Shown piece after piece: positions 45,250 through 56,099 of a stretch of DNA of 64,000 nt. The notes beneath the pieces are model-generated. The model was not told the DNA's origin, did not search any database, and worked only from the letters and a program-made list of their open reading frames with translations. Origin of the DNA: Arctopsyche grandis (lineage: Eukaryota; Arthropoda; Insecta; Trichoptera; Hydropsychidae); the NCBI RefSeq assembly GCF_051622035.1, contig NC_135355.1, forward strand, positions 3,100,001 to 3,164,000. The letters run 5' to 3'. Position 1 is the stretch's first letter. Each line of letters begins with the position of its first letter. The position numbers were made by a program, and so were the translations under genes.

Positions 45250-48200
45250 CTAAGTTGACACAGACTCGTTGTGCTTTTTTTTCAAGAATTCTATTACTTT
45301 TACTCTACTTTTCTCGATGGCACTCTGCAGAGGCTTGTCTCCGCAATCATCAATGGCGTCAATATCCGCCCCGTTGCGGATGAGCAGCGCAACAATTCCA
45401 ACTCTGCCTCGCGCCGCCGCCATATGCAATGGCGTCCTTCCACTATTATCTCGCACGTTCACATCGATATCATCAAGCCTTTCTAAAATATCCTTCACTA
45501 GTGGATATTTCAAATACACCACGGCCACGTGAAAAAGCGTCAAGCCTGCCTTATCCAACTTCACAGTGCCGAATGTAGACATCAACGCTATCATATTAAA
45601 CTTTGGAAATGTTAGATTCTTTGCGATCGCCATATAGTATAAAGGCGATCGACCGTACTTATCGAGGATGTTGACATCTGCACCGTTTTTCAACATCATA
45701 TTGACGAAAGGAATCGAATTTTTTGGATATTTGTGCAGTGCAGTTCGACCTAACTTGTCACGTGCGTTGATGTCAGCACCCTCTTCTATCAACATTTCAG
45801 CGAAGTAGTATTTACTTTTTTCTACAGCATAGTGCAGTGGAGTACAACCGAAATTATCGGCAGCATTAAGATCAGCACCATTTCGAATAAGCAATTTAGC
45901 AATTTCTTCAAGATCGTTTGTCAGCACAGCGCAATGAAGCGGCGTGCGAAGATTGACATCAGTGATATTAGGTTTGATTCGTCGTTCAAGGAAAAAAATG
46001 ACAGCAGAAGCATTTGAACCGTTTACGGCATTGTGTAACAATGATTTTCCATTGCTATTCGCGCTTGTGAGATCAAAACCAAGTCTTTCAATGACTTGAA
46101 GCTCAACATTGTTGAATTTGTAGGCAGCGAAATGAAGCAACGCATTGCCATCGAAACTGACAACTTTTGAATCGGCACCTTCATAGAGGAGTGTTATCAT
46201 TGAATGGAAATTTCCATGCAATGCAGCGTAGTGAAGGGGTGTTAAACCACCACTATCAGTTACGTTCAAATCAATTTTATCTTTTAATAAGAGTTCAAGT
46301 ATGTCATGGTTGCCACCTTTCGCTGCCCAATGGAGCACTGTTTCGTTATTTTGATTGCGAACGTGTGTGTTTATACTTTTTTTAAAAATTGATTCGAATA
46401 ATTGGACTTGATCCATTGCTGCTGCATAGTGGAGAAGTGTATCACCGTTTTTATTGACCATATTTGTGTCTGCTCCCCTTTCCAAAAGAAGTTCAACTGC
46501 CTTATAGTTGGAGCAACTTATCGCGCAAAAAATTGGCGTTTCGCCGAGATTGTTTGGTATATTTAAGTCGACATTCTCGTCTAAAAGCAGTTGAAGGATT
46601 TCGATACTTGTATTATTGACAGCGTAATGAAGTAAGGAGAAGCCATCTGCATTGCAAATGTTCAGATTGATTCCTTTTTTTAAAATCGATTGAAATTGTT
46701 CAAGTTTACCTAATTTAACAATATTATGAATGACGGTATATTTGTTTACATTGCCGATTGTTGGATCGGCTCCTTTTTCTAGAAGTAAATTGAATATATC
46801 AGGCAATTCGTAACTAACGGAGCGATAGAGTGCTGTTTCACCGTTGATATGTGTCATATTTAAATCGACACGTTCTATAAGCACTTTCAGTGTTTCAATG
46901 CCTAAATATTCGACACTTTCGATTAGTGGTGTGTCTCCTTTTTTGTTACGTATGTTTGGATTGGCCCCGTAGTCCAGCAACAATTCGATTAAATCGCGTT
47001 TACGCCAACGTACGGCTATCATAAATGGCGTGTCGCCATTTTTATCAGGTTCGTTTGGGTCAAATCCTTTTTCTAGTAGCATCTTTGAACTTTCGGTGTT
47101 TGAAGATACAAAATGCAGTAATGATTTGCCGTCGTTACTTTTTAATCGCTCATCTGCTCCGTTTTCCAAAAGCACATTGATGATTTCAATATCTCCACGT
47201 TCAAAAGCAAAATGAAGTGGAGTTCGGCCTAGAAAGCTTCGTTGGTTCACACAAATTTTGCAATCTATAAGGTATTTGACAACCCTTGCGTCAAATATGT
47301 TTACCGCAATTTCCAAAGCAAATCTTCCCACATATTTTGACGATATTAAATTATAGTTCGTTTCTTTAGCATTTTTGATTATTTCGATAAATTCATCAGG
47401 GTTTTTGGATTTTGCTGCATGCTTCAAACGAGCATGAAAAACAAAGTAATCGTTGTTCTTTGGCACGAGAATTTCAACTGTATTTGGATGTCCTTTTAAT
47501 ATTGCATAATAAAGAGCAGTTTTACCATCTACATTTTTCACTTTAACCAGTTTATCGTCCTTCTCAATTAGATATCGAACAATATTCTTGCAGCCCTTGA
47601 TAGCAGCGTGATGTAAACATGTTTGATTCATAAATGTATCTGAATAGAAATCTGCACCAAGTTCTGCTAAATATTTAACGACATGTAAGTTGTCCGCCAG
47701 TATTGCTTTTATTATTGGTGTTTCCAAAATTAAATTTTTATTTTCAATAATTGTATTGTCTTTCAAGTGTTTTAATATGTTGGAGATGGCAACGGAATCA
47801 TTTCGGCAAGATGCCAATAAATGAAGAGGGGTATTTCTCTGCGTGCCATATTGACATTTGTAAAAAAAATCTTTTACTAATCCAGGAAAATCGGATGAAT
47901 GTTCCCAAACACTGACGATGTGTTCTTCTAATTCAAGGTTTTCCAAAAGTTTTAACGAGCACTTCAATACAACTTCTTCATTTTTATTTTGTCGAAGTTT
48001 CATTCTAGTGACCTCCTGCACAAGACGATGAATGTTTGCCATTCTGTTAACATCTATACTTATCATAGAGTATAATTCGAGTAATTCCACAGCATCCCAT
48101 ATTAAATTTACATCCTCCTCTAATATTGTAAAGATTTGCTCTATGGGAATATGATCAGGAGACAAGTAGCCCATAATTTCGAATATAGAGATCGCCAACT

Positions 48201-50256
48201 TTCCGCAATCTTCATTTTCTTCGATATTTTGAAGTGTGATTGTCCATGTCGTAGTAACCGTTTGATTGTAAATATCATCGGTTTTGTTAAAGCCCTCGTT
48301 CAGTATCTTCTCCTTTTGCTCCCTATATAATATTAGGTAATCGTTTACCGTGAAATTTCGAACCTTTCTCTTTTTGCTGTTTTGCTGTTGGATATATCCA
48401 ACGGCTTGTTTCAATCCCAAGGGGAAGTTTTCTAATAATTTCATTAGCGTTACAAGATCTTCTTTATATTCATTTACTAACGCATCCTCCAAGAAATTCA
48501 TAGCTTCTTCATCACTAAATATATTCAAACGAATCACTTCAATTTCACCCTTATCTCCCACTTCCCAGTCTTGCCGTCTAGAATTTATCAAAGTGTATAT
48601 AAAATTGCTTTCAGAAACATCGTCAAAAATAAAACATTTGATGTCGCCATACTTTTCGACATTGTCGAATATCATCAACGTTTTTCCAGTTTCGTTAAAA
48701 ACTCTGTAAATTTCTTCCACGACCACCTTCACGTCTCGTTCTTTATCTTTCTTGTCTTTTAAATCAATTTTTAGATGTCGTGCCAACTCTTTAAAAGACT
48801 CCAATATTGTATCCTGTTTTTCAGAGTCAATGAAGATTATGTTTAAATAATAGTTATAGTGTTCTTGGGCGTACATCTTGGATAGTTCAGTTTTACCAAT
48901 TCCACCTAAACCAACAATCGACGCTATCTGAGAAATTATAGTTGTTTTTCGTTGATTTAGTGCTTCGTGGATTTTATTCAGTTCTACGACTCTTCCAGTG
49001 AACAATTTCACCGGTTTCTTCAAACGAAACAAAACCCGAGGTTTCTTATTCTGTTGATCAATCAATTCCTGTTTCAAATTATCAAGTTTTTCACTTACTT
49101 CTGCAACCTTCTTCTTCAAATCTTCGTGATTTTCTTTAGTATAAGCGGCTTTACTATCGCGATCCTTTTGTGCCAATAGAAACATTTCGAATGCGCTCTC
49201 TCCATAGCTTTCGAAAAGGTTTTTTAATACTTCCATGTCTTCTGAGAATTCGTTGTGTAAAATTTCGACCGATTTAGAGATTCTGCTTTTGACTGCTTTA
49301 TCATCATCGTCGTCGATTTTTCTTAGAACTTTATTGTATTGTTCATCATCATAGAAATTCGTATGTTTAAGGTACTTCGGACGTATACAAGTGTCTTCAC
49401 AGTTCTCTGCAAATCTGTAGTTATCCAACGTTTTATATCCACATAGATTTTCATCAGATAAACTACGACGAAATCCGTATTTTTTATGATTAGACTTTTC
49501 TCTCACATATACTTCAAAATCTTCAGAATCAGCGCTTTCGCGTATAATTCCGACTTCATCGTATAGATTCCCTGTATTCCAGTCGTCGTGTGATTTGTTA
49601 CAATATTGACAGATGTATTGAACATCATATCCAGGTTTTATGAGCTTCTTATGGATGGAAATAAATCCACCTATTTTTTTCGACTTAGATTTACCGCCGA
49701 ATACTCTTTGAGCTGTTTTCTCAAATTCTGGCTTAGACTTTGGTAACTGAGGTGTGAAGATTTTTTTTGCTTTTTTCAAGAACTTGTTTTCGTTCGAAGG
49801 CGAATCGTCTTCTTCTTTTATGAAACTGTTAATATACCTATGAGCTGCATCTTTACCCAATCTTTGCATTGCTTTTGACAATCCACGCGTCGAAGTAACA
49901 CCACCAAATTGAAATTCTAAACATTTAAACACGTCAAAAGCAATCTTCACAAATTCACGTCTTGCCTTCTTTTCACATTTCTTAAAGTCATATACTAAGT
50001 TGTAGAATTCCAAAGATTTGTTTTTGTAAATGACTTGCAACGGTTTTTCGAGTGGCTTAAGCAATGGCTTTGCTTTCAAACCGGGCACGATTGGTATTTC
50101 CGAAAATATTTCTATGAATTTTCCTGAATTTTCCACATTACCTTCTAAAATGTCATAATGGTGTGTCAATGTGCCTTCAACCTCTGCGACGAAACTTCTG
50201 GCAAAGTAGAACAATCTTTCCTGGAGATCGCACGACGTATTTTCAATGTTAGCCAT
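45250..50256 (-). CDS. NB-ARC/ankyrin (NLR-like) protein, paralogue 2
   Basis: A single open exon of 1668 codons starts MANIENTS like paralogue 1. Architecture is the same: an unrecognised N-terminal region with CQYC, the STAND core starting LFTGRVVEL, Walker A GLGGIGKTE, LMIFDNVE, FPLGLKQA and HRLVQE, then about 24-25 ankyrin repeats. It differs by small indels near residues 58 and 365, and by a longer C-terminus (KKKHNESVST). The NB-ARC second half is almost identical to paralogue 1, while many ankyrin loops differ. Both copies being open over 5 kb implies selection for function. The cytosolic sensor/switch role is inferred from family architecture; the ligand is unknown. Origin could be ancient in arthropods or acquired from a symbiont; the sequence alone does not decide. 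Confidence 0.88.
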   Translation of the reverse strand: MANIENTSCDLQERLFYFARSFVAEVEGTLTHHYDILEGNVENSGKFIEIFSEIPIVPGLKAKPLLKPLEKPLQVIYKNKSLEFYNLVYDFKKCEKKARREFVKIAFDVFKCLEFQFGGVTSTRGLSKAMQRLGKDAAHRYINSFIKEEDDSPSNENKFLKKAKKIFTPQLPKSKPEFEKTAQRVFGGKSKSKKIGGFISIHKKLIKPGYDVQYICQYCNKSHDDWNTGNLYDEVGIIRESADSEDFEVYVREKSNHKKYGFRRSLSDENLCGYKTLDNYRFAENCEDTCIRPKYLKHTNFYDDEQYNKVLRKIDDDDDKAVKSRISKSVEILHNEFSEDMEVLKNLFESYGESAFEMFLLAQKDRDSKAAYTKENHEDLKKKVAEVSEKLDNLKQELIDQQNKKPRVLFRLKKPVKLFTGRVVELNKIHEALNQRKTTIISQIASIVGLGGIGKTELSKMYAQEHYNYYLNIIFIDSEKQDTILESFKELARHLKIDLKDKKDKERDVKVVVEEIYRVFNETGKTLMIFDNVEKYGDIKCFIFDDVSESNFIYTLINSRRQDWEVGDKGEIEVIRLNIFSDEEAMNFLEDALVNEYKEDLVTLMKLLENFPLGLKQAVGYIQQQNSKKRKVRNFTVNDYLILYREQKEKILNEGFNKTDDIYNQTVTTTWTITLQNIEENEDCGKLAISIFEIMGYLSPDHIPIEQIFTILEEDVNLIWDAVELLELYSMISIDVNRMANIHRLVQEVTRMKLRQNKNEEVVLKCSLKLLENLELEEHIVSVWEHSSDFPGLVKDFFYKCQYGTQRNTPLHLLASCRNDSVAISNILKHLKDNTIIENKNLILETPIIKAILADNLHVVKYLAELGADFYSDTFMNQTCLHHAAIKGCKNIVRYLIEKDDKLVKVKNVDGKTALYYAILKGHPNTVEILVPKNNDYFVFHARLKHAAKSKNPDEFIEIIKNAKETNYNLISSKYVGRFALEIAVNIFDARVVKYLIDCKICVNQRSFLGRTPLHFAFERGDIEIINVLLENGADERLKSNDGKSLLHFVSSNTESSKMLLEKGFDPNEPDKNGDTPFMIAVRWRKRDLIELLLDYGANPNIRNKKGDTPLIESVEYLGIETLKVLIERVDLNMTHINGETALYRSVSYELPDIFNLLLEKGADPTIGNVNKYTVIHNIVKLGKLEQFQSILKKGINLNICNADGFSLLHYAVNNTSIEILQLLLDENVDLNIPNNLGETPIFCAISCSNYKAVELLLERGADTNMVNKNGDTLLHYAAAMDQVQLFESIFKKSINTHVRNQNNETVLHWAAKGGNHDILELLLKDKIDLNVTDSGGLTPLHYAALHGNFHSMITLLYEGADSKVVSFDGNALLHFAAYKFNNVELQVIERLGFDLTSANSNGKSLLHNAVNGSNASAVIFFLERRIKPNITDVNLRTPLHCAVLTNDLEEIAKLLIRNGADLNAADNFGCTPLHYAVEKSKYYFAEMLIEEGADINARDKLGRTALHKYPKNSIPFVNMMLKNGADVNILDKYGRSPLYYMAIAKNLTFPKFNMIALMSTFGTVKLDKAGLTLFHVAVVYLKYPLVKDILERLDDIDVNVRDNSGRTPLHMAAARGRVGIVALLIRNGADIDAIDDCGDKPLQSAIEKSRVKVIEFLKKKHNESVST

Positions 50257-50890
50257 AGTTTAGAACTGATAATCATTCACAGCTTCCTTCTTATTACTGC
50301 AAAAAATACAGCTTTTTAATTATTTGCCGCCTCACATACCGTAATATATATGAAAATCGTCATTTCGTACAAATTTAGGTACACAAATGTATACTGATAT
50401 GACGACAGATCTATATATGTACATTTTACTTACAACTTTAATATTAAAAACATGAAACTTTATACACAGTACTCAATTAAACCAATCGACTATAATGTAA
50501 ATTAAATATGTACTCTAAAAATGAATAAGCAAAGTAAAACAACTCACAGATGACCCTCAAATATATCAAGATAATAATCCAAGGTCAATAACATTATATA
50601 TATTTTTTTTTCACATTCATTTGTATGTATCTGCGTCTTTTTGTTTTCATATATGTACATACGTTCTAATGTATGTATGTTATGACAAATGTTTGTGTGC
50701 ATAATTAACCGAGTATGTAACTGTCTAGCCGTTTTAGGTTATGTATGGTACGTAAAGCCAAGCATATCTTTAATTTCGAAATTTTAAGCAATTACATCGC
50801 AAAATATGTAAACCGTACCTCAAAGATTCATCTCAAATCCCCATTTTTAAAATGTGCCTTATCCCTTGTCATAATGACATCATGTGTACA
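50257..50890 (-). promoter_or_regulatory. Upstream region and putative 5'UTR intron of paralogue 2
   Basis: The donor tttgag/gtacgg (junction 50819/50818) and acceptor ttttttgcag/taataa (junction 50297/50296) match those of paralogue 1. The flanking block at 50731-50885 retains strong identity to 41833-41994, including cccatttttaaaatgtgc, while the intron interior has diverged. Confidence 0.5.
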
Positions 50891-51219
50891 TTAACGAACG
50901 GCTTGCGTGTGCGCATCCGCTCACAGTCATGCCCACTCGACAAGTGAGGAGTGAGGAAGTGAGGAGTAAAGCAAGGCATGGTGCAAAGAGTCAAATGTCC
51001 GTCCATGATATGTTCACAATGAAATTTGCGAAAGGGTTTTATTTTAATTTGTTCACCAATCTAAATGTTTACCATATTCACAATTTATAAAATCATATCA
51101 AGAATTAATTTTCCAGATGCGAATCTCCGCCACTAATAATAAAATTACCTTATTTATAAAAGTTATATATGTAATCCAATTTTATTATTCACAATTCATA
51201 TTAAAATTTATTTATATAA

Positions 51220-51515
51220 TGCAATGCCAGAATAAGGTATGCAATTCCCGTTCCCGTTTCAAGTGATGGTTGGAGCTCAACTAATGTCTCTTCAACGGCG
51301 GTTGCGACACGAAAACATTTGAAATTATTGCGTTGCAATGTCACTCATTCCCGTTTTTCCCGTTTCCGTTCCGGTTTGTGGCCGATTTTTTTTCACAGTA
51401 AGCTTCCCGGATATACATACAATAAATCCTGAAAGTTCCATCGAACAATAACTCATGCAATTCCCGTTCCCGTTCCCGTTTCTCGATGCGTTTCGATAAG
51501 TGAATGTTTCAGTTT
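51220..51515 (+). repeat. LINE-tail-like repeat with (cccgtt)n
   Basis: It carries caattcccgttcccgtttca, tgatggttggagctcaac and a stretch ending near cttcccggatatacata, as does 52283-52680. The hexamer cccgtt is repeated at 51252 and near 51465. It resembles RTE-type LINE 3' sequences common in insects, but the family is not proven. Confidence 0.5.
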
Positions 51516-51754
51516 AATTTTAATACTTAATAATCAAATTAAATAATAGTAAAGTATAGGAACGCAACGTGACAGACAGAAAAATATTAATTTTTATCTA
51601 TGTATATATATATGTAGGATTGTTATGAGTGGCATGTAATGTAAGGTTGGTATGAGTGGTACGTAATGTAAGGGTTGGCATGCGTGCGCGCAAGTGAAGT
51701 TTGACCTTTGAGTTGTTCTGGGCGGGACGCTCGAGTGATAGCACTTATTTATTT

Positions 51755-51835
51755 ATTTAACGTTTTTTGACCATTGTGGCATTACATGGAGAACCTAATG
51801 CGCCACAATGGCCTACATAATAAAATAATACAATA
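51755..51835 (-). mobile_element. LINE 3' tail (terminal hairpin)
   Basis: The hairpin gaccattgtggcattac ... aatgcgccacaatggcc is the same terminus as the LINE at 24240-26200. Only the extreme 3' end is present. Confidence 0.65.
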
Positions 51836-51878
51836 AAATAAGAGATGGAGAAAACAAAAATTAAAAGATACTTATAAT

Positions 51879-52272
51879 GGATGCGGTGCATCCGCTCTAA
51901 AACCGCCAGACAAATTGAACGACAGATTAACGGACGGCTGCTTTAAATGCAATTCTCATCTTCTCGAATGATAGATTGCACATCAGATGACGGGTAACCT
52001 TTCGATGTGCACAGATGCAATTATTAAAATGGTAATTATTAAAATTGAGTTGGATCTTTCAGGCGAGTTTAATAAGGCAAGATTCGATAAGTTCCGAATC
52101 TTGCCTTATTAAACTCGCCAGAAAGATCCAACTCAATTTTAATAATTGTATCTGTACACATCGAAAGGTTACTCGTCATCTGATGTGCAATCTATCATTC
52201 GAGAAAACGAGAATTACGTTTAAAGCTGCCGTTCTGTTTATCTGGCGATTTTAGAGCGGATGCACCAAACCC
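51879..52272. mobile_element. Foldback MITE with about 190-bp arms, copy A
   Basis: Nearly the whole element is one inverted repeat: ggtgcatccgctctaaaa at the left and its inverse ttttagagcggatgcacc at the right, with arms meeting near 52090 (gcaagattc ... gaatcttgc). Flanking 8-mers cttataat (51871-51878 and 52273-52280) match, a hAT-style target duplication. Transcribed or single-stranded, it would form a long hairpin. Confidence 0.85.
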
Positions 52273-52282
52273 CTTATAATGT

Positions 52283-52680
52283 ATAGTTGAACCCGGCATG
52301 CGTTGCAATGCCACAATAACGCATGCAATTCCCGTTCCTGTTCCCGTTCCCGTTCTCGTTTCAAGTGATGGTTGGAGCTCAACGTCGTGGAGTAACATAT
52401 CTTCAATGCCGTGTCCTCATATACTAACAGGTAACGTGGTTACCAACGAACACATTTCCCTGAATACACAATGGCGCTTCAAACTTTCGCGTCGGTAAAA
52501 TCGTAATTACGAATATTATTATTAAGAGGTTTTGTCCCGTTTTTTTTTCACAGTAATCTTCCCGGACATGCATACAACAAATCCTCAAAGTTCCGTCGTA
52601 ATCGGTTGAGTGGTTTAGAGGTCTATAGGAGAGAGACAGACAAACAAAGAGACATTCAATTTTATATAAATAAGGTTCAA
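52283..52680 (+). repeat. RTE-like LINE 3' fragment
   Basis: It begins gttgaacccggcatgcgttg, contains cccgtt repeats near 52330, and ends with cggttgagtggtttagaggt, agagagacagacaaac and attcaattttatataaat. This string is typical of RTE-type LINE tails. No RT coding region is left. Confidence 0.6.
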
Positions 52681-52715
52681 ATTTTAAAACTCCGATGAAA
52701 AATTTTGTGTATAGG

Positions 52716-53758
52716 CAGTGGCGTAGCTACCGCACCTGCAGACCCCGCAATGCGATGGGGCGCCGAGACCTGGGGGGCGCCACGAAGCGCGCCTTTTTCA
52801 CTGATTTTTTAATTTGTTCTGTAATTTTTTTGAAATAACTTTTTTAAAAGCTTTTCTTATTTTTCAACCTATTTGTTCTATACGTGTATGTACATATATG
52901 TACATATGTAAATACATTACTATACATATTTTCAATTCATCTTCATTTTGTAATTGATCTATGCCAATAGGGCTAGAATACTGCCGTCTTTTTCAATCTT
53001 TTGTACGTTAGTGCCACTTCAACCTATTTGCTGAGAATTCTCTTATTCTTGTATAGGATGCGGTGCATCCGCTCTAAAATCGCCAGACAAATTGAACGAC
53101 AGATTAACGGACGGCTGCTTTAAATGCAATTCTCATCTTCTCGAATGATAGATTGCACATCAGATGACGGGTAACCTTTCGATGTGCACAGATGCAATTA
53201 TTAAAATGGTAATTATTAAAATTGAGTTGGATCTTTCAGGCGAGTTTAATAAAGCAAGATTCGATAAGTTCCGAATCTTGCCTTATTAAAATCGCCAGAA
53301 AGATCCAACTCAATTTTGATAATTGCATCTGTACACATCGAAAGGTTACTCGTCATCCGATGTGCAATCTATCATTCGAGAAAACGAGAATTACGTTTAA
53401 AGCTGCCGTTCTGTTTATCTGGCGATTTTAGAGCGGATGCACCAAACCCTCCGGATGCATTAAAACCAATAAAATGTATAAATTTATAAATTTTTCGTTG
53501 TCACCATTAACAGGTGGGAAGTTTTTAAGGAAAATTCACCATCAGTTACTTTAAACAGATTGTGCAATGCTTGTTGGTCGTCCAGATTAAACTATTAATG
53601 CACTTCGATATATAGGTACATATACCGATACGTAAAAAAGGTATAAATTATTAATTTGGAAAGTTATTTTGCTGTAAGTAAATAATATGAATATATGGGG
53701 GGGGGGGGGGGCGCCTTAAAATCTTTTGCGGGGGGGCACCAGGAATTCTACGCCACTG
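52716..53758. mobile_element. Non-autonomous hAT element carrying a foldback MITE
   Basis: Ends are cagtggcgtag and ctacgccactg; the flanks tgtatagg (52708-52715) and tctatagg (53759-53766) form a 7-of-8 target duplication. The interior has no transposase. It contains the foldback MITE at 53056-53449 and a poly-G run near 53698-53712. Confidence 0.82.
53056..53449. mobile_element. Foldback MITE, copy B, nested in a hAT element
   Basis: It is almost base-for-base the same as copy A (51879-52272), including both arms and the loop, with only scattered differences. It inserted in the hAT element at 52716-53758. Its target duplication is not clear. Confidence 0.85.
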
Positions 53759-53767
53759 TCTATAGGA

Positions 53768-54017
53768 CAGCTGATGTCAATTATACAGCCACAATAATCA
53801 TCATTTTCTCATAGTAACTTCTATCGTTTTTCTTCGGACCAAAATCATCTTCACCCCAATTCACAACGGATCCCACGGCAATCGATATCATCAACGCCAT
53901 TAATCGCACAGTCAAAACCCCGGAACGCCTGCTGTCGATCGAGTGGACCAAACGGTGACTTTCATTGTCGAAAGTCACAAAAACCCACTTATAAATGCCG
54001 CACTTGAAATTAAACAA
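53768..54017 (-). CDS. Candidate exon of an unknown membrane protein
   Basis: Minus-strand frame with balanced codon composition, unlike its surroundings: SRRSGVLTVRLMALMISIAVG then GEDDFGPKKNDRSYYEKMMI and IVA. One hydrophobic segment (LTVRLMALMISIAVGSVV) could span a membrane. A possible donor, gct/gtataa, follows near 53783. The first in-frame ATG is inside the hydrophobic part, and an upstream acceptor is not obvious. No partner exons or family recognised. Confidence 0.3.
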
Positions 54018-54611
54018 TCATACGGCCATCTTGTAATGCACATTATATGTACCTATCAATGATCAAGTGCTCGCGAAAGCACACTCGTTTCACGCGTCGG
54101 TGATCTTTCAAGAGTGAAATGAGAATTTCGCACACACCGGTCCCACAGGGTACATATTTTATAAGTGGATATATCATTATTGGTTTATGATATAAACGAA
54201 TTAAGATAATATCTGTGAAATGATTCCGCGAATTGCGTTTTATTTGACACACCCAATAGCTATCTGTCCACGGACGTAAAAAATGACCCCACGAAATATA
54301 GGAATACCCAAAAGACATTTTTCGCACGATCAATATTTGCTTACATACTGTCATGTTCCAATGAAAGATTAAACAATTTTTCTTTTTTAAAACTATTTGG
54401 TTAACTAATCAAGATTTCTTTATTATTATTACTACATACGTTACATTTATCTTATTGGTAGAAATACGACAGATTTAATTATGAAACGGAGAATTTAAAG
54501 GATATGTGTACGTAGAATTATTTCACTTAAACTTTGCTTCGATATTTAACTTTTTTCTGCTGCTGATGTATTGACTGCTACTCTCGGAGTCTCGATGGTG
54601 ATGACTAGACA

Positions 54612-54757
54612 TAGGCGCTGTGATGCGCCAGCGCCTAAATAAATGAGATCTTTTTGTCAATTTCTATTGTTAACCCTTTTTTGCTCCCTAGAGAGCAATA
54701 ATATGAAATTGACAAAAGAAACCCATTTATTTCGGCGCTGGCGCATCATAGCGCCGA
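54612..54757. mobile_element. Foldback MITE, about 146 bp
   Basis: ggcgctgtgatgcgccagcg at the left pairs with its inverse cgctggcgcatcatagcgcc at the right; the arms continue inward through tttgtcaatttc and gaaattgacaaa. No coding capacity. Confidence 0.8.
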
Positions 54758-54949
54758 AGACTGGTGATGACTGACTGTCACTTGCAGAGTCAATGGTGAT
54801 AGTAGCGGGTTATATACTCTTATTTAAAACAATTAAGTGTTGAAGACATGTGTTGTACAATTTTGGTTAGTCAGCGTTTAAGGTGTGCTATAAATCAATG
54901 GTGTTACTTATGTAATTCGGTGTGTCACAAATCAATGGTGTGTCTTATC

Positions 54950-55514
54950 TAGGGATCCCAATCGAATATTCGAATTATTCGTCTGATTTTTCAGCCATTC
55001 GTTATTCGAATATTACTCGTGTATATATTTTTTTATAAACTAAATACACAAAATCAACATGAAAAGAGTGATGAAGAAGAAGCCGACGATTGTGAAAAAA
55101 ATGAAATACATATATGTATAATGGGGATAATTGTAATAAAAATGAAGATTTTTATTAATTACATGTTTACATTAATTACGGAAATATTTGAAGAAAATCA
55201 CTTTTAGATCGATAATAATCTCTACGAAATTTTAGAAAACATCAGAAAAATAATACGAATATTTAAGAAGTCACCGGCGAAATTTACTTTTTTACAAGAA
55301 ATCGTAATGAAAAAAGAAAATAAAATATTGAAATTATTATTGGCTATAAAAACTAGTTTAAATTCAATGGCAACTATGATAAGACGATTCATTCAAATTT
55401 ATGCTTGGTTTATATGTAATTACCTTTTTTTTAATTTTCGAATATATTCGAATAGCTCTTGATTTACTATTCGATATTCGAATAGTTGAAGTCGACGAAT
55501 ATTTGAGATCCCTA
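54950..55514. mobile_element. Non-autonomous hAT element with perfect 8-bp duplication
   Basis: It starts tagggatccca and ends gagatcccta, flanked by gtcttatc on both sides (54942-54949 and 55515-55522). Repeated cgaatattcg motifs lie just inside both ends, probably transposase-binding sites. The AT-rich interior has no transposase. Confidence 0.9.
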
Positions 55515-56099
55515 GTCTTATCTCTACTGGTTAGTCGACTGATAAGCGAGGTACATAACACTGGGTTGAGCAAAGCCCGGCACTCCTGTCATTGATAAGC
55601 GAGGTACCTATATAACAATACATGCATTTTGTTATTGAATGATTGTTGAATAAATAATGTTGATAGCAGGATAACTCACTGGTTTAGTGATTGTTTGCCA
55701 ATGGAGAGGTCTTGGGCTAAATACAGCTAGTCTGAATTTACTGATTGTATGCTTGTTATAAATTGGTGTGGCGTGGCTTAGATAAAAAAATTAAAACTTA
55801 ATTAACACATGTATTATCATGATTGTGAGTGTGAGTATTGACGAGTATTTATAAGAGTTTAAGAACACCCTGTGCAATCCGTTGCTTTAATGTCCCTGTC
55901 GAAGCAAATGCTATCGTTCCCATGGTGACAATCCATTTTATTAATATTTTTTGGCCCGCGCATTAAAACCTTTATCTGATTATTTTTTTGCGACAGGGTC
56001 GTATCAGAGACGTATAAATATTGTGAAATATATATTAGAAATAAAACAATAAACTTATTTTAATAATGAAGATTTATAACATAAGATTTATAATTTATT
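55515..56099. other. Spacer, nothing recognised
   Basis: A short duplication of ataagcgaggtac occurs near 55541 and 55595. No gene is seen. Confidence 0.4.

Noticed and set aside
36414-50256. Recent insertion of a symbiont (for example Wolbachia) genome piece
   Set aside because: Flanks are insect repeats, both genes share a host-type upstream intron and promoter block, and no other bacterial genes are present. Ancient transfer remains possible.
51240-51515. CRISPR-like array from repeated cccgtt units
   Set aside because: The units are directly adjacent hexamers without spacers, in a LINE-tail context.
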